Counted from the first letter of the stretch, positions 44,112 to 56,209 are shown. The stretch is DNA of 64,000 bases from Roseiarcus sp963730555 (GCA_963730555.1 CAVSSS010000005.1:62001-126000); one strand, 5' to 3'. Numbers and translations: made by a program. Notes: generated by a model from the sequence alone, not told the origin.

Positions 44112-45307
44112 ATGAGCAACGATTGGAATCCGACTTGGCGGCAGTTGCCGGCAAGGGTCGTAAATCGTCGCGACTTCATGGCGAAGTCCGCGCTTGCCGG
44201 GATGTCTTTGCCGCCGATGTGGGGGCCCTTTCCTCGACCTCCGCGACGGCGGCAGACGCGCCGTGGAATCCTTATCCCTGGAAGTGGGGCAAGGACGCCA
44301 TCGCCGACAACCCTGACGCCGCGCTCAAATGGTGGCTGGATCAATTGACGAACAACGCGGTGAGCGACTCCGACCCGTCAGTGGTTTTGACGGATGAAGA
44401 GATCAGCCAGCTCAAAGCGGTGAAGCCGCGCGTTGGCTTCTCATGGTACGACCTCACGGTGTACGCCGTCGAAGGATGGAAAAATTCTGGAGCGAGAAAG
44501 CCAGCGCATGGGCCGCGCCTGATATTGTCAACTTCGATCAGCAAGGGCAGCCGCAGAGAGAAAAAGAAGCGGCCCAGCTCTCTCTCAAAATCTCAAAGTA
44601 GCCGACCAGATGTCTTTCGACTGGATGCTGTTCAACTCGTTCATGAAGCTGTATTACGGCCACGATATCGCGACCGTCGGCATCGTCAGCCCGCCATCGG
44701 CGTTTTATCCGGCGAGTTGCGTGTCCGACGACCTCGCGAACTTCGAGGCGCTCGCAAAACCGATCTGCGAGTTGATGCGCTCAAAGGGCTTCACCAACGT
44801 CGACGCGGTTTGGATGGTCGAGCTTCGCCGTCGTTCTGGATTGGCGCCCGGCATCAGGGCTTCGAGAACGGCATCAAGAAGTACGAAAGCATTTGCAAGA
44901 TCAATGTCGTCCAGGACAACATTCCTGTTGCAACTCCGCCGCTGCGCAAGCTGCCGCCAATCAAGCCCTTCAGCGGTACCCGAACCTCCACCTCTTCATC
45001 ATGCTGGCCCATCAGTACCTCGGCTGCCAAGCGGAGGTGCGAGCTCACGATCGACGCGACGTGTGGGTGGTCGCGTCAGATTTGGACGAGGGCGCGGCGA
45101 CGGCGTTGCAGAGCGGTGGTTGGCCGACATACGCCACGGTTAGTTTGCCGATCGCCCAGCTTCGCCTCTGCGAATGTGATGGGCAAGCTTTTGCTTGGCA
45201 AGCAGGCGCCGCTTCTCGTCAAGAGCAGCGGCATGGTCACTACTCCAGACAACGTCGCCGAGGCTTACTCCAAGATGTGGAACGGAGAAAAGCTTCCCTG
45301 GCACTAG
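44112..45307 (+). pseudogene. Sugar-type ABC transporter substrate-binding protein, decayed
   Basis: The start at ATG 44112 is preceded by GGAGGAGA. The N terminus (VVNRRDFMAKSALAGMSL) is a twin-arginine-like signal. Recognisable pieces then appear in different frames: APWNPYPWKWGKDAIADNPD, KKFWSEKASAWAAPDIVNFD, MSFDWMLFNSFMKLYYGHDI, HLFIMLAHQYLG, and the end GMVTTPDNVAEAYSKMW typical of periplasmic sugar-binding proteins. At least three frame changes break it. The ligand cannot be named. It is the first gene of a decayed five-gene transport operon. Confidence 0.7.
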
Positions 45308-45475
45308 GGCCTTGCTGAGAGACGTCAGCGCGGGGAGCCCAAGAACCTAGATGCGGTCGGTCTCTATCTTCGAAGCGATCTCGAGTTCGACCAACAGCGC
45401 GCGTAGAAGACGCGCGGAGGCGCATTGACTACACGCCGATCGGGTCGGCGGCTCGATGATGGAAGGAGAACGAGA

Positions 45476-47019
45476 CTGACCGTAGGCTCGCCTGTCATTG
45501 AGGTCAGAAGCGTATCGAAGCGGTTTGGCGCCACCCGGGCCTTGATCAGGTCAGCCTGGTCGTGTCTCAAGGCTCGGTGCGCGCGGTCGTGGGGCACAAC
45601 GGCGCCGGCAAGTCCACGCTGATGCGCATCCTGGCTAGCGTCGTTCGCCAGGACGAGGGCGAGATCTTGGTCAGCGGCGCGCCAGTTCTCCTGCGGGATC
45701 CAGCCGAAGCGCTGTCGCGCGGCATTTCGATGGTCCACCAGGAACTGTCAGTCCTGCCGGACCTTACCGTCGCCGAGAACTTGCTGCTCGGCCGCGAGCC
45801 TGTATGGCTCTCGACTGTCCTTCGTCGACGAGACCTGCGTCAGCAAGCTTTAGAATTGTTGAGCGCGATCTGACTCGCGGCACCGCCTGAGACGTTGTGT
45901 GAACGGCTCAGCGTTGGCGATCTCCAGCTGATCGAAATCGCCAGGGCCATCTCGCGCCGTTGCAACCTTTTGATTCTAGACGAGCCGACTACGGCGCTTA
46001 CAGCGCCCAAGCGTCAGCGCCCCTTCCGTCTCATTGCGACCCTACAGAAGAGAGGCATCGGGATCCTTTATGTTTCGCATCGGCTCAGCGAGGTCCTGGA
46101 GGTCGCGGACACCGTGACGGTGCTCAAAGACGGCCGAACGGTCGTCAACCGTCCGGCCGAGAATCTGACGGAAAACGAGATCGTAGAGGCAATGGTCGGC
46201 CATAGCGTCTCGAAGGAAGTGGCGTAGCGTCGAGAGCGGTCAAGACCAGAAAAGGCGGCCGCGTCGGACCATGCATTGGCGGTCGCGGGTTTGGAGTGCG
46301 GCCTCCTTCGCGGGATATCTTTCTCGGTCGCGCGCGGAGAAGTCCTGGGGTTGGCCGGTATGCTCGGAAGCGGTCGGACCGAACTGCTCGAAGCGATTTT
46401 TGGTGCTCGCCCCATATCGCGAGGCGAGATTCGTGTCAGCGACCAGATAGTCAAGCTGAGATCTCCGATGGACGCGATGTCTGTTGGCGTGTGCCTTGTG
46501 TCGAAGGATCGGAGGCGGCAAGGCATCTTCCCTGGCCTTGGACTCTGGCAGAGCGTGGCGTTTGCCGGCCTTCAGGATCAATGGCGCGGCAAGTTCGGTC
46601 TGGTCGACGCGGAGCGGGTGCAGAACTTCACGCGCGATGAATGTGTGCGACTCGCAGTCGCCACTCCCTCCATCAATGAGGAGATCAACCGCCTGAGCGG
46701 AGGAAACCAGCAGAAGGTGATCGTCGCGCGGTGGCTCGCAAGAAAACCTGCCGTGCTTCTTCTCAACGATCCGACGGCTGGGATCGATGTCGCCACCGGG
46801 GCTTCGATCTACGAAATCATAAGAGAGCTGGCGCAAAGCAGCGCGGCGGTCGTGCTCAGCTCTTCCGAGTTCGCCGATTTGATTGAGGTCTGCGACCGGA
46901 TCCTTGTCCTCAAGGAAGGAAAAGTGGTCGCCGAAATTGAAGTGAAAGGCGTATCCGAAGCCGATCTGGTTCACCTCGCCTCGGGCCAGGATTCACCCAT
47001 CGCCAGTGAGGTGGCCTGA
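45476..47019 (+). pseudogene. Sugar ABC transporter ATPase (RbsA/MglA type), decayed
   Basis: Two ATP-binding cassettes are recognisable. The first has VVGHNGAGKSTLMRIL (Walker A), LSVGDLQLIEIARAI (signature) and LLILDEPTTAL (Walker B), spread over three frames. The second, from 46276, is intact as a frame, with LAGMLGSGRTELLEAI, LSGGNQQKVIVARWL and LLLNDPTAGIDV. The start codon appears to be CTG (45476), possibly a mutated ATG, after GGAGAACGAGA. Such double ATPases drive uptake of ribose, galactose or related sugars with two permeases. Confidence 0.75.
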
Positions 47020-47021
47020 AC

Positions 47022-47879
47022 TTGTCTGCGTTGGTTCGACTCGGGGGCAAGGGTTCCCAATCCGCCTGGCAGCGGAACGTTGTCCTCGCCGTTGTGGTTA
47101 TCGCCATAACAGCAGCGTTCGGTCTGCGTATTCCTGCATTCGTAAGCGGACAGACCCTATTCGACATGTGGCAGCAGGCGGCCCTGCTGATGGTTGTGTC
47201 AATCGGCGCTACGTTCGTGATCATTGCAGGCGAGCTGGATCTCTCCATCGGGGCCATTGGTCGGCTGGTGTCCGTCGTCGTACCCTCTCTGCTCGCTGCC
47301 GGAAGCCCAATGCCGATCGCCGTCCTTTTGGCGTTGGTCATTGGCGCAGCGGTTGGCCTTGCAAACGCCGCCATAACCTTGAGGCTTCAGGTTCCCTCGT
47401 TCATCACAACGCTCGGCACGATGGCGATTGTCAGCGGACTTGCGGTTATGGTGTCGTTGACGCCCCAGACAGTCACCAGCTCATCCTTCGCCGCCGTGTT
47501 CACCAACAGGATTTATGGAGCGCCGCTAACCGGGATTTATGCGCTCGCAGCTGTAGCGGCGGCGGCGTGGTTCTTCCCAACCTCGCGATTTGGGTTTCAC
47601 GTCCGCGCCGTTGGCTCTGGAGAGACGAGCGCGGTGCTCCAGGGCGTCAGAGCGCGCCGCGTCAAGTACCTCGTTTTTGTCACGGCCGGCGTTTTGTCCG
47701 CAGTTGGAGGCGTGCTGCTGCTGTTCCTTGGGGCCTTGGTCCTGACGGTCGCTTTACGGTATTGCTGGACTCGGATGGCTGCAGGCGTGGCAGGACTTCA
47801 CGATGAGGATCACCCTCGTTCTGGTCGTTCTTACGATGCGGTGAATCGTGTTCTCCTTCCATCGCCCGGATATTGGTGA
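47022..47879 (+). pseudogene. Sugar ABC transporter permease 1 (RbsC type), C terminus broken
   Basis: From TTG 47022, three bases after the ATPase stop, the protein reads as a BPD_transp_2 permease with about eight hydrophobic helices (MVVSIGATFVIIAGELDLSI is the family's conserved core, then GLANAAITLRLQVPSFITTLGTMAI). Near 47740 the frame fails and the conserved C-terminal block is lost (PDGRFTVLLDS appears in another frame). It should pair with permease 2. Confidence 0.7.
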
Positions 47880-47909
47880 GCGCATCGCTTCTTGTGACAG
47901 AGTGCGACC

Positions 47910-48889
47910 GTGGCCATGACGGCATCCGCAACAGTTGCTCCGAGCCGCCGGCTTCTGCGCCAAGCTTTCGCGCGGGGCGTCGCGGTGTTGCTGTATCTTG
48001 TTGTTCTGGTCGTCGTCTTCTCGGTGCTCGCTCCGTCCTTCTTGAGCGGCGGGACCCTGAGCGCCGTGCCCGATCTCACCAGCCCCTTGCTGGTGGTTGG
48101 CGGCGCGATGACGATTTGCCTTATTACAGCGGAAATGGACCTCTCGGTTGCCGGGGTTGTCGGCCTGTCAAGCACGCTCACGGCGTTCATGCTCTTGAAG
48201 GGCCGCCCTGGCCGATCGCGGCAGTGGCGGCGGTCACCGCAGGCGGTGTGGTCGGCGTCGTCAACGGCGTTCTGACAGCGCGACTCGTTGGCGTGATTCC
48301 GCTATTCCCATCCTTTCTCACTACGCTTGCCATCCAATGGGTCTGCATAGGCTTCGCCGGCGCATTGGAGCCCTCTCAGCAATCGATCACGATCAGCGGC
48401 CCCGCATTCGCAGCGTTGTTCGGGGGGCTGCTTCCGCTCGCTTACGCCATCGTAGTGGTTGTCCTCATCCAGATTGTGCTGTCCCGGTCAGCGCTTGGCT
48501 ATCGGATCTTTGCGGTCGGCTCTAATCGCTGCGCGGCGCGGCTCGTCGGTATCGATATCGCCAGAACAAAAGCTTCGGTGCTTGCGCTTAGCGGCCTGCT
48601 CACCGGCTTCGCGGGCGTCATAATGGCTGGCTACTTTCAGGGCGGCTATGCAAACGTCGCGCGGGGCATCGAGCTCGACGCCATCGCCGCGGCGGTCATC
48701 GGCGGGACCGCTCTCTTCGGCGGACGCGGGAGCGCCCTTGGAACGTTGCTCGGCGTGCTAGTCCTGGCGGTGCTCGACACAGGCTTGTTGCTGCTGCAGG
48801 TCAGTCCAGCCCTCCAGTTGGCCGCGCGGGGAGTCATCGTGATCTTTGCCGTGGCTACGGACTTGTATGTACGGCGTCTGGCGGGATGA
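47910..48889 (+). pseudogene. Sugar ABC transporter permease 2 (RbsC type), one frameshift
   Basis: The N-terminal 100 residues (VVGGAMTICLITAEMDLSVA) are in one frame. The rest (GGVVGVVNGVLTARLVGVIP, ALSGLLTGFAGVIMAGYFQG and IGGTALFGGRGSALGTLLG) is in another, with the change near 48205. Together they give a normal-length permease. Only one indel separates it from an intact gene. Confidence 0.7.
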
Positions 48890-49112
48890 TCAACCTGTCG
48901 CGCGCGCGGCACGGCTCGATTTGCCTGATCGATACAGCTCGTCGACGGGAACGAACCCGGCTGGGATTTGTGCTCGGGGGCCCTGGTCGCCGGCGCGCCG
49001 CTTATTCCAATCGCGGAGGCCGTTTTCCCTTGGCGCCGATCGCGTCCAGGCCGCTTTGTTCCGAGTTGCTGTCGAATAGCGACCAATAGAAGATAGATGG
49101 GAGGAAGGTGAC

Positions 49113-49493
49113 ATGGATGCTCTTCGCGCCGCCAAGGAGCTTGCTGCTCTTGTCGAGAAAGAAGCCCAGAGGTTACGGGTGCCGGTGACGTTTTGCGCTA
49201 TCGACGTCCATGGGAATGTCATCCTGAAGCAGCGGATAACCGGCGCGAAGCTCATCTCGATCGAAATGTCGGAGCGAAAAGCATACACGGCTGCGGCGCT
49301 CGACATGAAGACAGCGGACATGACGCCCTTGGCCGCGCCCGGCAAGGCACTGCATACGCTCGCGTCCGTCGGCGGCGGCCGCTACACTGTGCTCGGCGGT
49401 GGCCGGCCGCTGCGTATTGACGGCGCTTTCCTCGGTGGCGTCGGCGTCAGCGGTGGAACCACGGAGCAGGACACAGAGAATTCCGACGTTTAG
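49113..49493 (+). CDS. GlcG/HbpS-family (DUF336) protein
   Basis: The 126-residue protein opens MDALRAAKELAALVEKEAQR and contains FCAIDVHGNVILKQRITGA, RKAYTAAALDMKT and GGRPLRIDGAFLGGVGVSGG, the GlcG/HbpS pattern. Family members bind haem or cofactors and often sit in clusters for glycol, glycerol or aromatic breakdown. AGGAAGG precedes the start. The C terminus is slightly short compared with the family. It is the only intact member of the decayed transport operon. Confidence 0.75.
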   Translation: MDALRAAKELAALVEKEAQRLRVPVTFCAIDVHGNVILKQRITGAKLISIEMSERKAYTAAALDMKTADMTPLAAPGKALHTLASVGGGRYTVLGGGRPLRIDGAFLGGVGVSGGTTEQDTENSDV

Positions 49494-49552
49494 ACTGCTG
49501 CCTTCACTCGCTCGAAGCTGGGGCTATAGGCTTTGGTGACGAGATTCGAGTT

Positions 49553-50289
49553 CATCCGGGGCCGAGGCGATCAAGCCACTGTTCGACCGGTTCGACGCGG
49601 CGCTGCGCGAGGCTGGCTACGTCGCTATGGGCGGCCAGATCGTCGAGGCCTCGCTGATCGCCGCGCCCAAGCAGCGCAACACCGAGGAGGAGAAGAAGGC
49701 GGTCAAGGAGGGCGCATTCCGGAGGCCTGGAAAGCCAAGCCAGCCAAGCTCCAGCAGAAGGACCGCGATGCGCGCTGGACGGTCAAGTTCAGCAAGGCCA
49801 AGGCCAGGCCGGATGGGACGGTTCCTCCGGTCGACATCGCCATTCCGACATTCGGCTACCAAACCATGTCTCGATCGACCGCGAACATGGGCTGATCCGG
49901 CGGTGGGAGGCGACTGACGCTGCGGCCTACGAGGGCGCGCGGCTGCGTGAGGGGGGCTCGACAAGACCAACACCGCGTGCGCCGTCTGGGCCGACACGGC
50001 CTACCGCTCGAAGGCCAATGAGGCGTTCCTCGAAAAGAACCGGTTCGTCAGCCGCGTCCATCGCAAGAAGCCGGCGGGCCGGCTCAGGCCGGAGACGACG
50101 CGGCGCGCCAACGCGCTCAAGTCCAAAGTCCGCTCCGGCGTCGAACACGTCTTCGCCGTGCAGAAGGACAAAATGGACCTCTTCGTCCGCACCATCGGCA
50201 TCGCCCGGGCGAAAACCAAGATCGGCATGGCCAACCTCGTTTACAACTTCCGCAGGCTGGTCTTCCTCGATCGTCTCGCTGTCGCCTGA
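49553..50289 (+). pseudogene. IS5-family transposase remnant
   Basis: The DDE-type C-terminal two thirds is recognisable in three frames: AMGGQIVEASLIAAPKQRNT, AKPAKLQQKDRDARWTVKFS, HGLIRRWEATDAAAYEGARL, then DTAYRSKANEAFLEKN, VRSGVEHVFAVQKDKMDLFV and KIGMANLVYNFRRLVFL. The N terminus with the first catalytic Asp is absent. No inverted repeats are evident, so it is a dead fragment. Confidence 0.75.
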
Positions 50290-50483
50290 CCTCCGCGCCA
50301 AGGGCCGCCCGGTCGCCGCACCATGCGGCATCCTACGCCGCAGCCAAAACCGAGATCCCGCGCCTCAAAATCGCGTCATTCGACCCGTCTCCGTCCGGAA
50401 AAACGCGTTTATAGAACCGTCCAGCTGCGTCAAGGCTAGGAACGCGCCAGAATCGATCTCAGCCTGCTCAATCGCATCTGCTC

Positions 50484-51750
50484 TCAACGTTCGGGACCTG
50501 CGGTTTTTTTACAGATCCAGTCCGCGCGCCGCATCCAATTGGAGGGGCTTATTGGAAAGTACTGTTGCTGGTGCACGGCGCGCAACGTCCTTTCACCGAT
50601 CAACCCCATCACAAAGAGCAAACCGACGGAGATTTGCGAAGGGTCCATCAACACTTCCTCTGACACGCCCACTAGGAAAATTCCTCCGCAGCAGAGCAAG
50701 AGTGTTTTTCCTAACTCATTCGCTGGCGTGCGCAAGCAGCGGATGGCTATCCAGATATTGCGAACAAATACGATCGCAAAAAGAGAGGTTCCGATGCCCC
50801 CAACTTCAAGCAACAACTCCAGTAGTCCGTTATGCGCTTCCGGAATGCTCCAACCTAGACTCATCGAAATTTCGTTTGCCGCCGGATTGGTCTGCGACCA
50901 GAACGCGCTAAACCCCCAACCGAGTAGCGGCCGCTGTGAAATGTAGATGTTAACGAAATACCACAAATCGGTACGGCCAGTAAGTGTCGCATCTTTTCCG
51001 AGAAGGTCTAGAATCAAGTCTGGGGACAGCAAAATTATTAGCAACGTTGGTACAGAGACGATAGTCATGATGATGGCGGAATACCTTCCAGAGACCGCTA
51101 GAAGGATTTCGACTGCACAAAAGACCAACACCGTTATCAGAGAGGTTGAGGATCTAGCAGCGACCGTAAGGCCGACAAACAGTATGATCATTACGACGCA
51201 TGAGCGCCGATTGCTCCCTCCCGACCTCATCCCGTATAGGCTTGCAAGCACTCCGGCGGCCATGATCTGACCTAGAAAATTCTTATGGGGGAAGATACCG
51301 CGCAACGCGCCATCGGGCATCAGGGCCGCGGCCGGTGAGATCACAAGCAAAAGCAGAGAAGCGATCGCGGCCAGAAAGACAAGCTTCCTCACCAGACCCA
51401 AATACTCGTCTGCGTTTAGACTGTTGCCGATTCCGATCACTCCAAGGACAAAGAATAAATATTCGATCGCACGTCGAAACGAGGTTTCCGCATCGACTGA
51501 CCAAAGTGTAGAAATGAAAAGATAGAATACGATTATCAGAAGGAGCGCTAGCGCCTAGACTTATCGTTTTTGAATTGCTGTATCCGACCGAAAAAATGAA
51601 GATGCTAACTAGGATTTGCAGAAGATTGAGAGATTGGGTAAACGGATCGCCGGTTTTTCCTGACCATTCCCCATATTTAAGACGATCGATGAACGCCAAA
51701 AATCCCGCTGGTCTGCATGATGAAAAAGCAGACCGCGAGATAATACCCAC
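50484..51750 (-). pseudogene. O-antigen ligase/polymerase-like membrane protein, one frameshift
   Basis: The main frame (50484-51440 and beyond) has eight or more hydrophobic helices and the Wzy_C-type loop RTDLWYFVNIYISQRPLLGW followed by EAHNGLLELLLEVG, whose EAHN/LLE motif is typical of O-antigen ligases. Upstream residues LLLIIVFYLFISTLWSVDAE stay in this frame to about 51555. There the frame changes to an N-terminal piece (LLQILVSIFIFSVGYSNSKT) starting near 51750. It would join polysaccharide units at the periplasmic side of the inner membrane. It belongs with the glycosyltransferases further right. Confidence 0.75.
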
Positions 51751-52200
51751 GAAATGTTGTTGAACGAACGGGATTAGCAGACAGTCTGGGAATTGCCGTC
51801 ATTTCATCTCTAGATCCTGCGGGGTCGAAAAGAACGATCGTAGAGACTTACATCCCCATTTTGAGCCCATGCTCCGAATGACGCAATGATCCTCGGGCCC
51901 CGTAGAGCGGCGGCGCCGTCGATTGCTAAATCGCTCGAGCGCCGACCTGGCGCATGGGCGAACGTTCATATACAACACACGGGCGACGCCGTGCAAAACG
52001 AGCAGGGGCCGCATCCCCGTCTACCACAGCAGCTGCCAGTCGTTCCTCGCGGCCTCAAGCTGCACGTGAATTGCAGTCTATTGGGCGACGAGCGTCTCGG
52101 GGTAAGCCCAAATGTCAATTTTAAAGACCATTGCGAGAGTCCCGTCACCCTCACTAGCGCACATAACGATTATGTTAAAGCCCCTTATCCAACTCTCAAT
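51751..52200. other. Intergenic stretch without recognisable gene
   Basis: About 450 bases, moderately AT-rich near 51780 and 52150. Short frames exist on both strands but none has protein-like composition. I see no repeats or RNA genes. Confidence 0.4.
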
Positions 52201-52221
52201 TTTTTCGAAGTCAGCCTGTCG

Positions 52222-52553
52222 CGCGGGCCTGCCTGGACATCGAACACAGCCAGGTCGTCAATGGGCTTTACCTGGGGGGCTTCGACGGAATGGACGAGGT
52301 CTCCGGCGACCGCTTCGCCGAACTGCTCGAGGGCGCCATTGAGATCGAATTCGCCTATCAGAACGGCGACGAGGCCGTCCTCAAAGCTGAACGAGAGCGT
52401 GCTTCACAGCCTGGTAGGACAGGCTACCCGTTCCGATGGCAAAAAGCCCGCTTGCGCAGAGAGCGTCCGGCTATTGGAGCTTGGTGCCCGAACTTTGCGA
52501 GCACTCGATCGGCCGACCAAGCGCTCGCAATTCATTCAAACAAACTTGACTAG
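52222..52553 (+). pseudogene. Unidentified gene fragment
   Basis: The frame reads LDIEHSQVVNGLYLGGFDGM then DEVSGDRFAELLEGAIEIEF and YQNGDEAVLKAERER, a protein-like acidic sequence with no upstream start. After about residue 60 it turns into low-quality sequence. I do not recognise the family. It overlaps the 3' end of the large minus-strand secreted-protein gene. Confidence 0.3.
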
Positions 52554-55500
52554 GGAGGGGTTTGCGGCGGCGTCGGCGGCGATCGTCGAATGGGACAGGC
52601 CAGCCAACGTAAGAGTGTCGCCGGACGAATCGGTGATCATGGTCGACGAAGTCCCACTGGTCGAGTGCATGAGCAGCGCCGCCAGATCCGCGGATTGGCT
52701 CATTCCCGCGTTCAGATAGGAGAACGAGGATATCGAAAGCTGGAGCGTGTCCGCGTCCGATCCCAATGCATTGAACCCCTGGATGGTTTCGTGGCCGAAC
52801 CCCGGATTGAAGACGAAGTGGTCCCCGGGTTGGGCGTCGATGGTTTCCGTCGAGCGATGATCCGACGAACTGAAGGGAAAGACGGATGAGCCCGCCTTGA
52901 GGGATTCCGTTCCCGAGCCTCGCGTAATCGTCACAGCCGCTGGCGGTGAGGTCGAGTTCGTCGGAGGTTGCGCTAAGATTGATTTCGCTCGCCATACGTT
53001 TGGCCGTTGGCGGAAAACGACTGGGCTGGCACCGTCACACCGAGCGCACTCGATTTTACGCTCGTCCCCGCCGAAGTCGTGTCGGTGGCGCTGTAGCCAT
53101 AGACGCTTGGCAACAGGACCGGCGTCGTGAAGCTCCAGGCGCCGGCGCTGTTTGCGGTCGTGGTTCCGTCGTTGATCCCCGTGATGCTCCACACAGTCAC
53201 AGTGGAGTCGCCAACCGCCGTCCCCTTCAACGTCACAGAATCGTTGGAATTGACCGCGATGTTGGTGAGGCTCGGAGCTGCCGGCAAGGCCTCCGCCGGG
53301 GCCGCTTCGGTTGCGTTGCTAACGACGGTTTTCGTTGCGGCAGGCACCGTCACGCCGAGGGCGCTGGATTTTGCGCTCGTTCCGGCCGACGTCGTGTCGG
53401 TGGCGGTGTAGCCATAGACGCTTGGCAAGAGGACCGGCGTCGTGAAGGTCCAGGCACAGGCGCTGTTTGCGGTCGTGGTTCCGTCATTGGTCCCCGTGGT
53501 GCTCCACACCGTCACCGTGGAGTTGCCCGGCGCGGTTCCCGTCAGAGTTACGGAATCGTTGGAATTGACCGCGATCATAGGGGATAGTCGGAGCCGCGGG
53601 AATGGGCTACTGGTGACGGTTGCGGCGGGACTGTCACATCGAGCGCGCTGGATTTTGCGCTCGTCCCCGCCGCCGTCGTGTCGGTTGCGGTGAATGCGTA
53701 TGCGCCGGCCGAGAGGTCCGCGGTTGTGAAGCTCCAGGCGCCGGTGCTGCTCGCGGTCGTGGTCCCGAGCGGGTTCGCTCCGCGCTCCGACACCGTCACC
53801 GTGGCGCCGTCCGGCGCGGTTCCCGTTAGAGTGATGGAATCATTGGAGTTGACGCGATTTTGGTGATGGGTCGGGGCGGATGCTGGTGAGGGGCGGCACC
53901 GTCACAGTAAGTGCGCTGGATTTTGCGCTCGTCCCCGCCGACGTCGTGTCGGTTGCGGTGAATGCGTATGCGCCAGCCGACAAGTCCGCGGTCGTGAAGG
54001 TCCAGGCAAAGGTGCTGTTCGCGGTCGTGGTCCCGAGCGGGTTCGCGCCGCCATCCGACACCGTCACCGTGGAGCCGCTCGGCGCGGTTCCCGTCAGGGT
54101 GACGGAGTCGTTGGAATTGATCACGCCATAGGTGATAGTCGGAGCCGCGGGTGGGTATTGACGGTTGCGGTCGGGACTGTCACATCGAGCGTGCTGGATA
54201 TTGCGCTCGTCCCCGCCGCAGTCTTGTCGGTTGCGGTGAATGCGTATGCGCCAGCCGACAAGTCTGCGGTCGTGAAGCTCCAGGCGCCGGTGCTGCTCGC
54301 GGTCGCGGTCCCAGCGGGTTCGCTCCGCCATCCGACACCGTCACCGTGGCGCCGTTCGGCGCGGTTCCCGTCAGGGTGACGGAGTCATTGGAGTTGACGA
54401 CGCCTTTGGTGATGATCGGGGCTGCGGGTGGATTGCTGGGACAGGTGCGGCAGGCACCGTCACGGCAACCTCACTGGATATTGCGCTCGTTCCCGCCGAC
54501 AGTCTTGTCGGTTGCGATATAATCATAGTTGGCCGGCCGTCAAGTCCGCGGTCGTGAAGCTCCAGGCGCCGGTGCTGCTCGCGGTCGCGGTTCCGCGTTG
54601 GATCCCGCCGCGCTAGACACGGTCACGGTGGGGTTCGCCAGCGCGTTCCCGTCAGGGTAACGGAGTCGTTGGAATTGACCGCACCTGGCTGATGACAGGC
54701 GCCGCGACCGGACGGCGGGTGGAGGGTGTCACGGGAATGGCAGTGACTGTCAGCGGCGATTTCGGCCGTCTCCGCGCTTGTGCCTCCCGGAGTCGTGTCG
54801 GTTGCGTACATAACCATAGTTGCCGGTGTCCAGCACCGGCGTCGTGAAGCTCCAGGCGCCGGTGCTGTTCGCGGTCGTGGTTCCGTCATTGGTCCCCTCG
54901 ATGCTCAACACGGTCACGGTGGAGTTCGCCACCGCCGTTCCCGTCAGGGTGATGGAGTTGGTCGGAATTTTCCGCAATATTGGTGACGACCGGGGCCGCC
55001 GGCGTCTGAGTGTTGGCGGCGTTTGTCGGGACTGTAACGCTAAGCGTGTTCGAGGCCGCGCTCGTTCCGATCGAGATCGTATCGGTGGCTGTGAACGCAT
55101 GAGCGCCACCGGCCAGGATCAATGTCGTGAAGCTCCATGAGCCGTTGGCCCCTGCACCGTGTCTCCGAGGGCGTTCGTCCCGTCCAACACTATGACAGCC
55201 GAGCCCGCGATCGCGGTTCCAGTCAATGTGACGGTATCGTTGGCGTTGACCACGCCGGAACTGAGAACAGGAACGGCTACATTGGGGTTGATCGTGTCGT
55301 TGTTGGTGACAGTATCGTTGGAGGATTGGTTGATAAAGATTTCGGCGACACTCTGCGCCTGAGTGTTCTGCGTATCGTTTCCATACACCGTGTTTCCCGT
55401 GATGATTGCGTTGTCTGTCAGGTAAAACTCGATGCCGGGACCGCCGTTGCTGTAGACCGTATTGTTTTCAACCAGAATTTCGCCAGTGTAATTTGGATTG

Positions 55501-56209
55501 GTGTCGAGAATGATGCCTTCGCCGTCGGTGATGACGCCGGCGCCGTTCGTGGGAACCAGCTGGGCGTTATCATAGACGAGGTTGCCGCTTACGATGTCGT
55601 GAGGACCAGACGCGGTGTCCGAGTTTGCCGAGGTCGATATGGAGATACCGCTATTGCCAACGCCGACCAATTTGCGTTGCCATAGACAACGTTGTTCAGG
55701 ATCTGAACGTAGTCGGCTCCTTCAGTATAGATGCCCCCGCCAGGCTCGTTATAGACTGTATTGTCTTCGATAGTGATGTGGTTTGGAATGGACGTACTGC
55801 TGCTCGGATTAATCGCTATTCCGTTTCCGTCCAGGTTTGAGCTTCCCATGCTGTAGCCCGCTAGCGCGGACTGCAAGTTGTAGTCAGCCGCATCGCCCAC
55901 GACCGTAAAGCCCTTCATGACGATGTAGGATGCCTCGATATTGATAGCTTGCCACCCTCCCGAACTGTCGATGACTGGCGTCTGCCCTGGCGCAGCCTCG
56001 AAGGTGATCGGGGCGCTAGCGGTGCCACTGGTGGTGATATCCAGCGCGTCTTCGTAGGACGGCGCAGTATAAGTACCATTCATGACTTGGACAGTGTCGC
56101 CCGGCCTCACAAGATTCGCGGCCGCCTGGAGGCTAGCCAAGGGAGCGCTCTGAGATGTTCCCGCGTTGTTATTGCTACCGATCTCAGAGCTGACGTAATA
56201 TACGGTCAT
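52536..56209 (-). pseudogene. Large secreted beta-helix/Ig-repeat protein, several frameshifts
   Basis: Starting at ATG 56209 (GGGAGAA upstream), the N terminus MTVYYVSSEIGSNNNAGTSQ opens a right-handed parallel beta-helix domain (GDTVQVMNGTY, HITIEDNTVYNEPGGGIYTE, TGEILVENNTVYSNGGPGIE). About eight Ig-like repeats of some 90 residues follow, each with VNSNDSVTLTGT, STVTVW and YGYTATDTTSAGTS. The C terminus (GFGHETIQGFNALGSDADTL, LTLAGLSHSTI, LVKFV) resembles ends of Rhizobiales type I-secreted proteins. There is no Sec signal. At least five frame changes (near 55680, 55130, 54330, 53580 and 52980) interrupt it. It could be a surface or polysaccharide-acting protein. Confidence 0.7.
53050..55260 (-). 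repeat. Tandem Ig-like repeat array, about eight units of roughly 280 bp
   Basis: The VNSNDSVTLTGT-coding segment recurs at about 53235, 53550, 53834, 54101, 54378, 54660, 54950 and 55230, giving spacings of 266-317 bases. The units are similar but not identical, and the frame changes cluster between them. Such arrays are prone to unequal crossover and to assembly collapse. Confidence 0.8.

Noticed and set aside
53050..55260. Regularly spaced repeats considered as a CRISPR array
   Set aside because: Units are about 280 bp, diverged and protein-coding (Ig-like); no short identical repeats with unique spacers. No CRISPR array or cas gene was seen anywhere in the window.
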